DNA from: a virus
Direction: 5' to 3' (one strand)
DNA: 32,409 nucleotides
Virus record (IMG/VR): IMGVR_UViG_3300038825_001024
Location: 1 to 32,409 of that record
Every line of letters starts with the position of its first letter. Position 1 is the first letter of the stretch. A model generated the notes under the pieces. The model ran no database searches. It had not been told where the DNA came from and saw only the letters and a program-made list of their open reading frames with translations. Shown here piece after piece: positions 15,874-21,453 of this stretch. The translations under genes and the position numbers were made by a program.

Positions 15874-15919
15874 TATCAAGGAGATATCAAAGAGGTATCA
15901 AGGAAGGTATCAAGGATAA
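15874..15919. repeat. Four tandem 11-12 bp iterons of TATCAAGGA type
   Basis: Units start at 15874, 15885, 15896 and 15908, each beginning TATCAA and rich in A and G after it. Periods of 11, 11 and 12 bases place the units on about the same face of the helix. No reading frame uses them. Candidate binding array for a phage regulator or part of an accessory origin. Confidence 0.75.
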
Positions 15920-15990
15920 TTCAACTAACGTACTTGCTATCCATAAAACAAACGGCGAGCCTCAAACGCGGATAAAAGCACAAACACAGA

Positions 15991-16018
15991 TTACCCCCCC
16001 TACCTAATCGCGTATTAA
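15991..16018. repeat. 28-bp direct repeat, copy 2
   Basis: Second copy of the unit at 15785-15812, with two substitutions in its middle (TACCTAATCGCG for TACCCTATCGCG). It ends 53 bases before the -35 box of the plus-strand promoter. Confidence 0.85.
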
Positions 16019-16025
16019 GTTGCAC

Positions 16026-16056
16026 TGCAATTGCATAACTATCCTCTGCAATTGCA
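16026..16056. promoter_or_regulatory. Two TGCAATTGCA palindromes, two helical turns apart
   Basis: Perfect 10-bp palindromes at 16026-16035 and 16047-16056, each within a 13-bp direct repeat CTGCAATTGCATA. Their centres are 21 bp apart and lie roughly 55 and 76 bases before the expected start point of the promoter at 16072. Spacing on one helix face suggests cooperative binding by an activator or repressor. Confidence 0.65.
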
Positions 16057-16071
16057 TATCTAAAATAATAC

Positions 16072-16100
16072 TTGACATGTGACTAGTCACAGCCTATAAT
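16072..16100 (+). promoter_or_regulatory. Consensus sigma-70 promoter with operator in the spacer
   Basis: TTGACA (16072-16077), a 17-bp spacer, and TATAAT (16095-16100): perfect consensus at both hexamers. The spacer contains the perfect 14-bp palindrome TGTGACTAGTCACA (16078-16091), exactly where a repressor dimer would block polymerase. It drives the three small plus-strand genes that follow. Such strength in a temperate phage almost requires a repressor. Confidence 0.9.
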
Positions 16101-16159
16101 TCTTTTGTGGTTGAGGAAACGAAAATTAACCAATTAAGCCGCCCAAGGAGAGAAGTAAC

Positions 16160-16354
16160 ATGTCCTTTGTTATTGAGTACAAAGTCGAGCAGCGTAGATC
16201 GCCCCTTATTGATGGCAAAAAGTCCACTGATTTTAGAGTGGCCTTGTATGTAAATGGAAAGTGGGAAAACGAATGGGGCAATCTATGGAGCAAGAGCAAA
16301 GCCGATGGGATCGCTAAACGTTTAAACACGAACATTAAAAAGGGGTTTTTATGA
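16160..16354 (+). CDS. Small protein from the 16.07-kb promoter
   Basis: A 64-residue basic protein starting at ATG 16160 with AGGAGAG about 9 bases upstream. It opens MSFVIEYKVEQRRSPLIDGK and continues with DFRVALYVNGKWENEWGNLW and a Lys-rich end, predicted as a small beta sheet with a C-terminal helix. It is the first gene after the strong operator-bearing promoter, about 60 bases from the start point, so it may be made in large amounts when derepressed. The family is not recognised. Convergent orientation against the Q-like gene suggests a regulatory or early function. Confidence 0.75.
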   Translation: MSFVIEYKVEQRRSPLIDGKKSTDFRVALYVNGKWENEWGNLWSKSKADGIAKRLNTNIKKGFL

Positions 16355-16407
16355 ATCGACTTACTAAAATCGATATTGGGAGCAACATTTACCGCGTGAT
16401 TCTGTAA
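16351..16407 (+). CDS. Possible 18-residue coupled peptide
   Basis: ATG 16351 overlaps the stop of the preceding gene by 4 bases (ATGA) and encodes MNRLTKIDIGSNIYRVIL before TAA. It has no ribosome site of its own and would depend on coupling. It may be only a chance frame; I list it because all other gene pairs in this phage use the same overlap. Confidence 0.35.
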   Translation: MNRLTKIDIGSNIYRVIL

Positions 16408-16420
16408 AAGTTATAGTGCA

Positions 16421-16445
16421 CGAAACAAAAGCGGCGTGAGCCGCT
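16421..16445 (-). terminator. Terminator at the end of the early operon
   Basis: On the minus strand AGCGGC-TCAC-GCCGCT (16430-16445) is followed by TTTGTTTC (16421-16429). It lies about 140 bases after the Q-like stop and would end the early minus-strand transcript. The same hairpin on the plus strand sits just before the ribosome site of the gene at 16457. Confidence 0.72.
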
Positions 16446-16456
16446 AAGGGGTAAGC

Positions 16457-16612
16457 ATGAAGACTGACGCAGAACGAAAACGATTAGAGCGTGAACGCAA
16501 ACGAGAGGCAGGGCTTCGGCCTTTTGAGCTTTGGCTAACCGCAGAAGAGCACTTAGCTATCAAGACTTTTTTGATTGAGTTGCGATCTAATACCCCCGCT
16601 CCTCCAACATAA
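16457..16612 (+). CDS. Small Arg-rich helical protein, possible ribbon-helix-helix type
   Basis: A 51-residue protein starting at ATG 16457 with AAGGGG 5' of it. The first 18 residues are highly charged (MKTDAERKRLERERKREAG), followed by LRPFELWLTAEEHLAIKTFLIELR. A beta strand (FELWL) and two helices after a basic tail are what small Arc/MetJ-type or related phage DNA-binding proteins look like, though I cannot prove the fold. Its 3' end overlaps the 3' end of the convergent Q-like gene by 26 bases, so transcripts of the two genes are complementary there. Confidence 0.65.
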   Translation: MKTDAERKRLERERKREAGLRPFELWLTAEEHLAIKTFLIELRSNTPAPPT

Positions 16613-17030
16613 GCACCACCATGTCGAACCCTGCTGCCTTGGCTTGCTTGGCCTTTGTTTCTGACCAATGCAACTCCCTAGCAACAGCTTTGACCGTACC
16701 TCTCAAGTAATACTCTTTCAGTGCGTAGAAGTAATCAGGGTTGACCTTCTTAATCGCAAACATGATCTCGTCCATCGCCGTTGATCGATACACGGGGATG
16801 CGAGCATGAGGTTGCGGTCGCGTTTCTTTAGCATTTACCTTTTGCTTTAACGGGTTTGGCTTGCCTGCAACTGATAGCGCAAAGTTGCCATCCATGATGT
16901 TGACCGCAGCAAAGTCGCCGGTTTTATCCAGCGCGTACTCTCTTGCCCACCGTTCAAGTAGCTCGTCGGCTTTTTTGCGTAACTCTTCAGTCACACTCAG
17001 CCCTATCAATCTGACATTGCAATCGCTCAT
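16587..17030 (-). CDS. Q-like late transcription regulator candidate
   Basis: A 147-residue protein and the last gene of the early operon, the place of gene Q in lambda-like phages. The C-terminal 65 residues read ALKEYYLRGTVKAVARELHW, then SETKAKQAKAAGFDMVVLML, a helix-turn-helix like that in sigma-region-4-type antiterminators and the small RinA/ArpU/Q regulators. The middle is Pro/Lys-rich and linker-like. It would act near the late promoter in the 15.6-16.1 kb region so polymerase passes the terminator at 15585. It overlaps DUF3310 by 44 bases. Alternatives are other small phage HTH regulators. The family call is moderate; the position strengthens it. Confidence 0.6.
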   Translation of the reverse strand: MSDCNVRLIGLSVTEELRKKADELLERWAREYALDKTGDFAAVNIMDGNFALSVAGKPNPLKQKVNAKETRPQPHARIPVYRSTAMDEIMFAIKKVNPDYFYALKEYYLRGTVKAVARELHWSETKAKQAKAAGFDMVVLMLEERGY

Positions 17031-17271
17031 CTTCCGTCTCCACCTCCATGCTTTTAACTTCTCGTTCGATCAGCATCTCCAAGTAGTGAGCCGCCTTTCG
17101 CAAGTCTTCGATGTTTGGCAAGGGAGACGAGCCTGTCTTGCGCCGGTATCGTGTGACGTACTTGACGACGCACCCCTCAGCAAAACCTAAGTCATTGGCC
17201 AAAATAAACTCTGCCGGTTGTATGGCCATCTGGTAGTGATCACCCCCCACTTGTCTAGCTAGTGCTTTCAT
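16987..17271 (-). CDS. DUF3310 protein
   Basis: A 94-residue protein. The N-terminus VGGDHYQMAIQPAEFILAND followed by EGCVVKYVTRYRRK and DLRKAAHYLEMLIE is the DUF3310 signature, a family found in many phages; I recall that a T7 nucleotide-kinase gene product carries a related domain, but no kinase motif is visible here. GGAGAG precedes ATG 17271. It overlaps the metallophosphoesterase end by 17 bases and the Q-like start by 44 bases. A role in nucleotide metabolism or replication support is plausible but unproven. Confidence 0.82.
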   Translation of the reverse strand: MKALARQVGGDHYQMAIQPAEFILANDLGFAEGCVVKYVTRYRRKTGSSPLPNIEDLRKAAHYLEMLIEREVKSMEVETEDERLQCQIDRAECD

Positions 17272-18439
17272 TGAGTCTCTCCGCAGTTACTTTTAGTCTT
17301 GTCTCTTCTCCAAAATCTTTATGCAATACAATGCAAGTCATCGTTCTCTCAGAAACAAACCCGCTACCATTCGCAAAAACATCGCTAGGCGGCAACACCC
17401 CGAAATGCTCGATGTGCATGTGCCCCACCTCTTTAGCATCTCGGTGATGGATGTGGCCCAGGTATGCGTAAACGTGATCAGATTCGCCAAATTCTTTTCT
17501 AAGGTTTTTAGTGATTGCCTCATACAATCGGTTGGCGTTTATCTTGTCGCCGTGATGCGTGACAACCAGATTTTTGCCAAACTGAAACCAGACAAACTTA
17601 TTGAAGTTATCAAGCACCTCAACCCTGGGGTCGTTCTCAAAGTACATTTGTATGGCAGTGTTTAAAAAAAGGCTCGCGTCTGGATCGTGATTGCCTCGGG
17701 CGTTTACGACCATGACCTTCTTGTGCTTTTCGAGCATCCGCAGTACAACTCGTTTGATCAGGTGCGATCCTGCCCTGATTGTTCTGCCCCAACGTCCATC
17801 GCTATCGAGCAAGTGCTTGCTGGCTGGTGTACTGCTCGTTGTATCTTGGATGTGGAAGAAATCACCCAAATTTATTAAGCAACCCGTTTCGCTGTTTGGA
17901 CTGACTGAAACAAGACGATCAACAGCATCGGCAAGCATCTGTTCGCCCTTTTTGGTATCCCAATCGTGACCAACCTCTTCTGCCCAGGTGTACAGGCCAA
18001 GGTGATGATCACCCACCATGTACAACGACATCAGATCTGCATCTACATCTTTGGGCGCAGTAACAGGAACGTGTATGCCTTGCAGCTCGTCTTTAAACCC
18101 AGCCACAAACTCAGTCATCATTTCGTCTATCTTCTGCTTCATCGGCTCTTGGATGTGCCACTGAAGCGCAATAGATCCGTCTTCTTTGTATGCTGTGCTT
18201 AATCTTTTTGTAGCAAAACCTGGCGCTGCCTGGTGCCGCATGTCAAACGATGGCGCATAGCCTTGCTCTGCTGCTTTCTTGTGAACCCGACCAATCGTCT
18301 CGCTGATGCGTCTCGGGTGTCTGCCAAGCTGGCGACTGATTTCAACCTGCGACAAACCTTCGATGTGCAGTTGCAACACCTCTCTCTGATGGTCGGTTGT
18401 GCAAAAATCTAAATGTTGTTCAAGTGATTTAACTGGCAT
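17255..18439 (-). CDS. Helix-turn-helix / metallophosphoesterase fusion protein
   Basis: A 394-residue protein; I start at ATG 18439, which overlaps the previous stop by 11 bases and has AGAGG upstream. Residues about 14-60 form a helix-turn-helix (QREVLQLHIEGLSQVEISRQ, then RRISETIGRVH). Residues about 138-335 form a calcineurin-like phosphoesterase: GDHHLG (Asp 144, His 146), INLGDFF (Asp 193), RGNHD (249-252), VTHHGD and LGHIHH (328-332), so all metal-binding motifs are present. Similar phage proteins are often labelled as DNA-repair exonucleases of the SbcD type. A DNA-recognition domain plus nuclease or phosphatase suggests action on specific DNA or RNA ends during replication; the substrate cannot be told from sequence. 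Confidence 0.82.
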   Translation of the reverse strand: MPVKSLEQHLDFCTTDHQREVLQLHIEGLSQVEISRQLGRHPRRISETIGRVHKKAAEQGYAPSFDMRHQAAPGFATKRLSTAYKEDGSIALQWHIQEPMKQKIDEMMTEFVAGFKDELQGIHVPVTAPKDVDADLMSLYMVGDHHLGLYTWAEEVGHDWDTKKGEQMLADAVDRLVSVSPNSETGCLINLGDFFHIQDTTSSTPASKHLLDSDGRWGRTIRAGSHLIKRVVLRMLEKHKKVMVVNARGNHDPDASLFLNTAIQMYFENDPRVEVLDNFNKFVWFQFGKNLVVTHHGDKINANRLYEAITKNLRKEFGESDHVYAYLGHIHHRDAKEVGHMHIEHFGVLPPSDVFANGSGFVSERTMTCIVLHKDFGEETRLKVTAERLNESTS

Positions 18440-18677
18440 CAGGGTCTGCCTCTGCCATGACGAGACGTATAGCCTCGCCCAGCAAACTTCCTGCAACCGC
18501 TGGCAGGCTATCAAATTCGCCTGCTGCATGAGTTTGGATTTCGTAGACATCTCCCTCGACCGCTTCAAACACGATCACGAAGCCGCTGATCTTGTTTAAC
18601 TCTGCCGCTTGCAACAAAGTCTTTAACGCCTCACAAGTGTCTCTCGCCCATTTCTGGTGTGGTGTGATATCGCCCAT
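18429..18677 (-). CDS. Small phage protein of unknown function
   Basis: An 82-residue acidic protein, MGDITPHQKWARDTCEALKT onward, with a strand-rich middle (GFVIVFEAVEGDVYEIQTHA) and Ala-rich C-terminus. AAGGAG lies 7 bases before ATG 18677, which sets the start even though it overlaps the upstream nuclease gene by 47 bases. It lies between two nucleic-acid enzymes. No family is recognised; the alternating strand pattern suggests a small alpha/beta fold. Confidence 0.65.
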   Translation of the reverse strand: MGDITPHQKWARDTCEALKTLLQAAELNKISGFVIVFEAVEGDVYEIQTHAAGEFDSLPAVAGSLLGEAIRLVMAEADPDAS

Positions 18678-18984
18678 TAAGAAGCTCCTTTATCACCTTG
18701 ATGGCCCTCCCCTTACGAACGTCATCGCTCGTAAAGTACAGGGGCGTATAACCCTCCATCACCACTAACTGCATTTTCTCGCAGTCTTTTTGGTAGCCCT
18801 GGCCACTTGTGTGACCTCCTCTGCTGCCTTTAAACGTGCCACCTTGAATTTCGATAGCCAATTGTTCGATTACAAAATCCCACCTAAATTTTCTTTGAGG
18901 TATCAGGCGAACCTCTCTCTCAAACTTTATCTTGTGACTCTTCAACTCAAGGTCGAAAAGCTCTTCGACTTCTGATTTACGCAA
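18631..18984 (-). CDS. PD-(D/E)XK-like nuclease, possible junction or restriction-type endonuclease
   Basis: A 117-residue protein with a TTG start at 18984 that overlaps the YbcO-like stop by 8 bases. The core FRWDFVIEQLAIEIQGGTF carries Asp then Glu-x-Gln, the two-strand active site of the PD-(D/E)XK fold with Gln in place of Lys, followed by SRGGHTSGQGYQKDCEKM and LVVMEGYTPLYFT. This RWDF...IEIQGGT...GxGYxKDCEK pattern is familiar from small phage endonucleases near recombination genes, which may stand in for RusA/NinG. It would cleave branched or specific DNA. Confidence 0.7.
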   Translation of the reverse strand: MRKSEVEELFDLELKSHKIKFEREVRLIPQRKFRWDFVIEQLAIEIQGGTFKGSRGGHTSGQGYQKDCEKMQLVVMEGYTPLYFTSDDVRKGRAIKVIKELLNGRYHTTPEMGERHL

Positions 18985-19270
18985 CCTGAATCAACCCCTC
19001 GTCAATCATGATTGCCCAGGTTCTTTCCAGACCGCGCATCTGACACTTCAATATCTCGTCCTTCTCAATCAGGGTTGGCCGTCTGCCGTCGATGATGTCG
19101 TGGCAAATGTTGCAACCATAGGCGGCAAAATAATCTTGCGACTTCAACGCCATGCCTTTCGCCAAACTATTCAGATGGCACAGCACAACTGTCTCTCTGT
19201 CTTCCTGGCAATAGGGGAAGATCTGCAACGTGCAGGGTTGACCCCTTGCCGATTTACGCAACTTGCTCAC
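18977..19270 (-). CDS. ybcO: YbcO-like nuclease (DUF1364)
   Basis: A 97-residue protein with GTG start at 19270 and AGAGGT 5' of it. It has the DUF1364 layout: KLRKSARGQPCTL, then VVLCHLNSLAKGM near residue 30 and CNICHDIIDGRR near residue 53, giving a Cys/His set like the HNH-related zinc nuclease YbcO of E. coli prophages. In lambdoid phages such genes stand with nin-region recombination genes, as here, after a NinB-like protein. It probably cleaves single-stranded or branched DNA. Confidence 0.83.
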   Translation of the reverse strand: MSKLRKSARGQPCTLQIFPYCQEDRETVVLCHLNSLAKGMALKSQDYFAAYGCNICHDIIDGRRPTLIEKDEILKCQMRGLERTWAIMIDEGLIQVA

Positions 19271-19688
19271 GGGTTACCTCTGCAAACTGTACGCCCCACT
19301 CGCTCCCTAGCTGGTAGATCCGTTCGATCAGCTCACTCTCTTCTCTTTTCGTAAGCTTGCTCTCGCTCTTAGGCACTAACCCTGGAACAACCTGCAAGAC
19401 CTCTGGTCGCTCTTTGCTTAATCGTTTAGGGAGTGTCGCCTGGATGTCATAAGGCCAATAGGGAAAAACACCTTCGCTGTTGCGCTTCAAGATGTTGTCC
19501 TTCATCTCGCCTTCGCCAACGCCAACATGATTGGCTACTTCGCGGATGATTGCGTGTAGCAAGCTTTGTTGGTCAGTTGATCGTCGATCTTCTGCCCGAA
19601 CAACGTCCAGCCTGCCTGCTGGCATCTTCTCGAAAAACTTGTTGATATGCGCCACCAACATCTGCGCTTGGTGCTTTTGGTAGATCAT
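19254..19688 (-). CDS. ninB: NinB/Orf-like recombination mediator
   Basis: A 144-residue protein aligned by eye with lambda NinB (Orf, 146 residues), which helps load recombinase onto SSB-coated single strands. Shared points are a DRRSTDQQSLLHAIIREV segment near residue 35, matching the RSLDQNRKLW region, and a C-terminal TKREESELIERIYQLGSEWG block near residue 111, matching the FAELLELIQAFGTERG region. The middle differs. It overlaps its neighbours by 4 and 17 bases. The match is by memory, so the family call is moderate. Confidence 0.65.
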   Translation of the reverse strand: MIYQKHQAQMLVAHINKFFEKMPAGRLDVVRAEDRRSTDQQSLLHAIIREVANHVGVGEGEMKDNILKRNSEGVFPYWPYDIQATLPKRLSKERPEVLQVVPGLVPKSESKLTKREESELIERIYQLGSEWGVQFAEVTREQVA

Positions 19689-19993
19689 GCAGCCTGACCT
19701 CTCTGTTCGTAGAACAAGGCCCAGGCCTGTCTCAGCTTGACGTACAGTGTTCCGTAAGCCCTCGACAGCTTCCTGAGTTCAACCAGCATCTCGCCAGATT
19801 CAAGAGGTGGTTTTTCACATGGACGAATGTCCTGGCAACACTGCTCAATCACTTTCGCCACAAATGGCTGTATGGGGATCGGTGAGGTCACGTTCTGCAG
19901 CGGCTGACTCATCCAGCCCAGAACTTGGTGCTCAAGCATCCGCTCTGCATTCGCGTGGACCTTCTTAAAAATATGCTCATTGGGTAATGCCAT
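19685..19993 (-). CDS. Small protein after the replication gene
   Basis: A 102-residue protein overlapping the replication gene by 17 bases and the NinB-like gene by 4. The N-terminus (MALPNEHIFKKVHANAERML) and C-terminus (LVELRKLSRAYGTLYVKLRQ) are helical; a Pro-rich middle with two Cys (EQCCQDIRPCEKPPLESGE) may bind metal or form a loop. Position in the lambda P slot makes a helicase-loading or replication-accessory role worth considering, but no homology is visible to me. Confidence 0.65.
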   Translation of the reverse strand: MALPNEHIFKKVHANAERMLEHQVLGWMSQPLQNVTSPIPIQPFVAKVIEQCCQDIRPCEKPPLESGEMLVELRKLSRAYGTLYVKLRQAWALFYEQRGQAA

Positions 19994-20720
19994 TTAACAT
20001 CTCCTCCAGCTCTTTTCGTTGTGCGTTTTTTCTCTGCTCTTGACGCGGGTCGATCGGGACCACGTTCTCGGGTTTCTCAAACGGTCGTCGGTTAAACTTC
20101 TTCTCGTTCCTGAGCCAGTTGCGAGCTGCTGCCTTCCAATCCTTCATTTTTCGATTACCAGTTAAGTGCCAGTCACTTGCTGAGTGGTGATCGACAAACT
20201 GAGCTGCGACATCAAACTTTGTGCATCCCTGAGCCTGCATGTACTCAAACACTTGTTTAGCCGTGGGTTGGGTAAACAATTCTTTCTTTCTTTTATTCTT
20301 TACTTCTTGTTTGTAGGTAGTCTGTGAGGCACTCTGTGTCTCACTCTGTGTCACACTCTGTGATACATTCTGTGAGGCACTGTTTTGCTCTCCGCTCTGA
20401 AATTCGTCGTAATTACAGATAGTTATGATCGAAGTCAGTGGCGTAGCCTGTAGGGTAACCATGCCGTGTTTTTCGAGGCTCGAAATGAAGCTTTTTGTCG
20501 TTTTTGTGTGCCACTGCCAGCGCTTGCTTAAATTCCTCTGACTCCAACCGACTTGGCCTCGATCCACGTTCACCACGTTACCGCGCACCATAAAGAAACC
20601 AGGCTTGTAGTTCGCCAGCATGATCAGGTCTACCCAGGCTTGCCCCTTGGTATATCTCTCGCCTTTCCAAAGTGCATGATCAAGAAGAGTTCTGTTGAGC
20701 TTTATCCAGCCACCACTCAT
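19977..20720 (-). CDS. O-like replication initiation protein
   Basis: A 247-residue protein. I start it at ATG 20720, which overlaps the Cro-like stop (ATGA); the longer upstream frame is only that gene read out of phase. The N-terminal domain (about 1-110) has a winged-helix pattern: WIKLNRTLLDHALW, GQVGWSQRNLSKRWQW and FISSLEKHGMVTL, as in phage replisome organisers of the O/DnaT type. A Ser/Gln linker (114-134, five 4-residue repeats) is encoded by a DNA iteron array. The C-terminal domain (150-247) with KDWKAAARNWLRNEKKF resembles the helicase-recruiting end of these proteins. It should bind the origin within its own gene. Confidence 0.75.
   Translation of the reverse strand: MSGGWIKLNRTLLDHALWKGERYTKGQAWVDLIMLANYKPGFFMVRGNVVNVDRGQVGWSQRNLSKRWQWHTKTTKSFISSLEKHGMVTLQATPLTSIITICNYDEFQSGEQNSASQNVSQSVTQSETQSASQTTYKQEVKNKRKKELFTQPTAKQVFEYMQAQGCTKFDVAAQFVDHHSASDWHLTGNRKMKDWKAAARNWLRNEKKFNRRPFEKPENVVPIDPRQEQRKNAQRKELEEMLNGITQ
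20321..20380. repeat. Five 12-bp iterons, candidate replication origin
   Basis: Five head-to-tail 12-bp units beginning at 20321, 20333, 20345, 20357 and 20369, consensus TCTGTGnnnCAC (the fourth ends CAT). The first and last are identical. In coding sense they are followed by an AT-rich, purine-biased stretch (20281-20313). This is the layout of lambda-type origins, where iterons lie inside gene O before an AT-rich unwinding region. Confidence 0.78.
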
Positions 20721-20902
20721 AAGAACAAATCCGGTCGAATAACTTCTTTTGGAACGCCTAATGCCTTTGAGACTTGCGATACCCGCTCTGCCGGTACACC
20801 GTTTGGTCGCTTCTGCCACAAATAAATTGCTTGGCGACTTATTTTTAGATCTTTGGCTAAGTCGCTGATCTTTACCTCTGTCCATACACATTCCGGTGTC
20901 AC
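20717..20902 (-). CDS. Cro-like repressor
   Basis: A 61-residue DNA-binding protein. I start it at GTG 20902 because AAGGAG lies 8 bases upstream; an in-frame GTG at 20932 would lie at or before the expected transcript start. Residues about 9-30 (EVKISDLAKDLKISRQAIYL) form a helix-turn-helix, followed by WQKRPNGVPAERVSQVSKAL, as in Cro/YdaS-type proteins. It is the first gene of the early minus-strand operon and diverges from the XRE repressor, with operator-like sites between. It should repress the divergent promoters to allow lytic growth. Confidence 0.82.
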   Translation of the reverse strand: MTPECVWTEVKISDLAKDLKISRQAIYLWQKRPNGVPAERVSQVSKALGVPKEVIRPDLFL

Positions 20903-20930
20903 TTCCCAAGCTCCTTGACTACAAGATAGC

Positions 20931-20984
20931 ACTAATACTAATCATTATGAAAAAGCTGTCAACAATAAATTGATTACTAATAAT
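20931..20984. promoter_or_regulatory. Pair of inverted operator-like sites between divergent repressors
   Basis: Read on the minus strand, 20931-20946 gives AATGATTAGTATTAGT; 20969-20984 on the plus strand gives ATTGATTACTAATAAT. They match at 12 of 16 positions and face each other. The first overlaps the minus-strand -10 box, and the second lies just before the plus-strand -35 region. They are candidate CI/Cro-type binding sites. Confidence 0.65.
20935..20962 (-). promoter_or_regulatory. Promoter for the early minus-strand operon
   Basis: Minus-strand -35 TTGACA at 20962-20957, a 16-bp spacer, then TAGTAT at 20940-20935. The start point would fall near 20928, before the Cro-like gene start at 20902. 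The -10 box overlaps an operator-like site. Confidence 0.7.
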
Positions 20985-20998
20985 TCTTTTGAATCAGT

Positions 20999-21027
20999 TA
21001 GACATTTTAAAAATCAAGTGATATAAA
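20999..21027 (+). promoter_or_regulatory. Promoter for the plus-strand repressor gene
   Basis: TAGACA (20999-21004), a 17-bp spacer, then TATAAA (21022-21027). The start point would be near 21034, giving a leader of about 48 bases before the XRE gene. A second TTGACA at 21047 has no good -10 box after it. Confidence 0.7.
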
Positions 21028-21081
21028 GAATCGAGTAAAGGGACACTTGACAGTTTGAAGCGATAAGATCAGGATTGCTGC

Positions 21082-21453
21082 ATGGCAACTCTTGGTTACA
21101 AGCTAAAAAAACTTCGTCAAGCGCGTGAGATAAGCATGCGAGCGCTCTCTGTGCATCTAAAAAAACAAGGTGCTAACGCAAGCTACTCAGCAATACAAAA
21201 GTGGGAAAACGACGAAACTTTACCTTCAAAAGATAACCTTGCCGCTTTGTGCAAGTATTTTGCGGTCGAGCCAGCCTGGTTGATGTTTAGCGCATCTTCT
21301 GAAGAAGAAAATTTGTCGAGTTTAATAGATTCGATAAAACTGCTGTCAGCAAAGAATCAGCGGCTTTTGAAGCGTATAATTCAGGCAATAGAAAATGACC
21401 AAGAGTATGAGCTTGCTGCTGCTGGAAAACCCAGAGATCTCGGCACTGATTGA
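21082..21453 (+). CDS. XRE-family repressor, no peptidase domain
   Basis: A 123-residue protein with an N-terminal helix-turn-helix (KLKKLRQAREISMRALSVHL, then SYSAIQKWENDETLPSKDNL) of the XRE/CI class, residues about 6-65. The remainder (about 70-123) is a short helical region (SLIDSIKLLSAKNQRLLKRI) likely for dimerisation. It lacks the S24 self-cleaving domain of lambda CI, so SOS-type cleavage is not expected from sequence. It diverges from the Cro-like gene, so it is the prime candidate for the prophage repressor. The next gene overlaps its end. Confidence 0.82.
   Translation: MATLGYKLKKLRQAREISMRALSVHLKKQGANASYSAIQKWENDETLPSKDNLAALCKYFAVEPAWLMFSASSEEENLSSLIDSIKLLSAKNQRLLKRIIQAIENDQEYELAAAGKPRDLGTD

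Larger units (their letters stand above)
15607..16071. other. Repeat-rich non-coding control region between early and late operons
   Basis: About 465 bases without a credible gene on either strand. From left to right it holds: an AT-rich stretch with repeated CGTATATA at 15675-15700; a possible hairpin CATGGG...CCCATG at 15731-15761 with 19 bases between arms; two 28-bp direct repeats (15785-15812 and 15991-16018); a 12-bp perfect palindrome at 15861-15872; four 11-12 bp tandem repeats (15874-15919); and two copies of CTGCAATTGCATA just before the plus-strand promoter. The late promoter that drives the minus-strand lysis and structural genes must lie here, but I could not assign a convincing -35/-10 pair for it. 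Confidence 0.75.
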
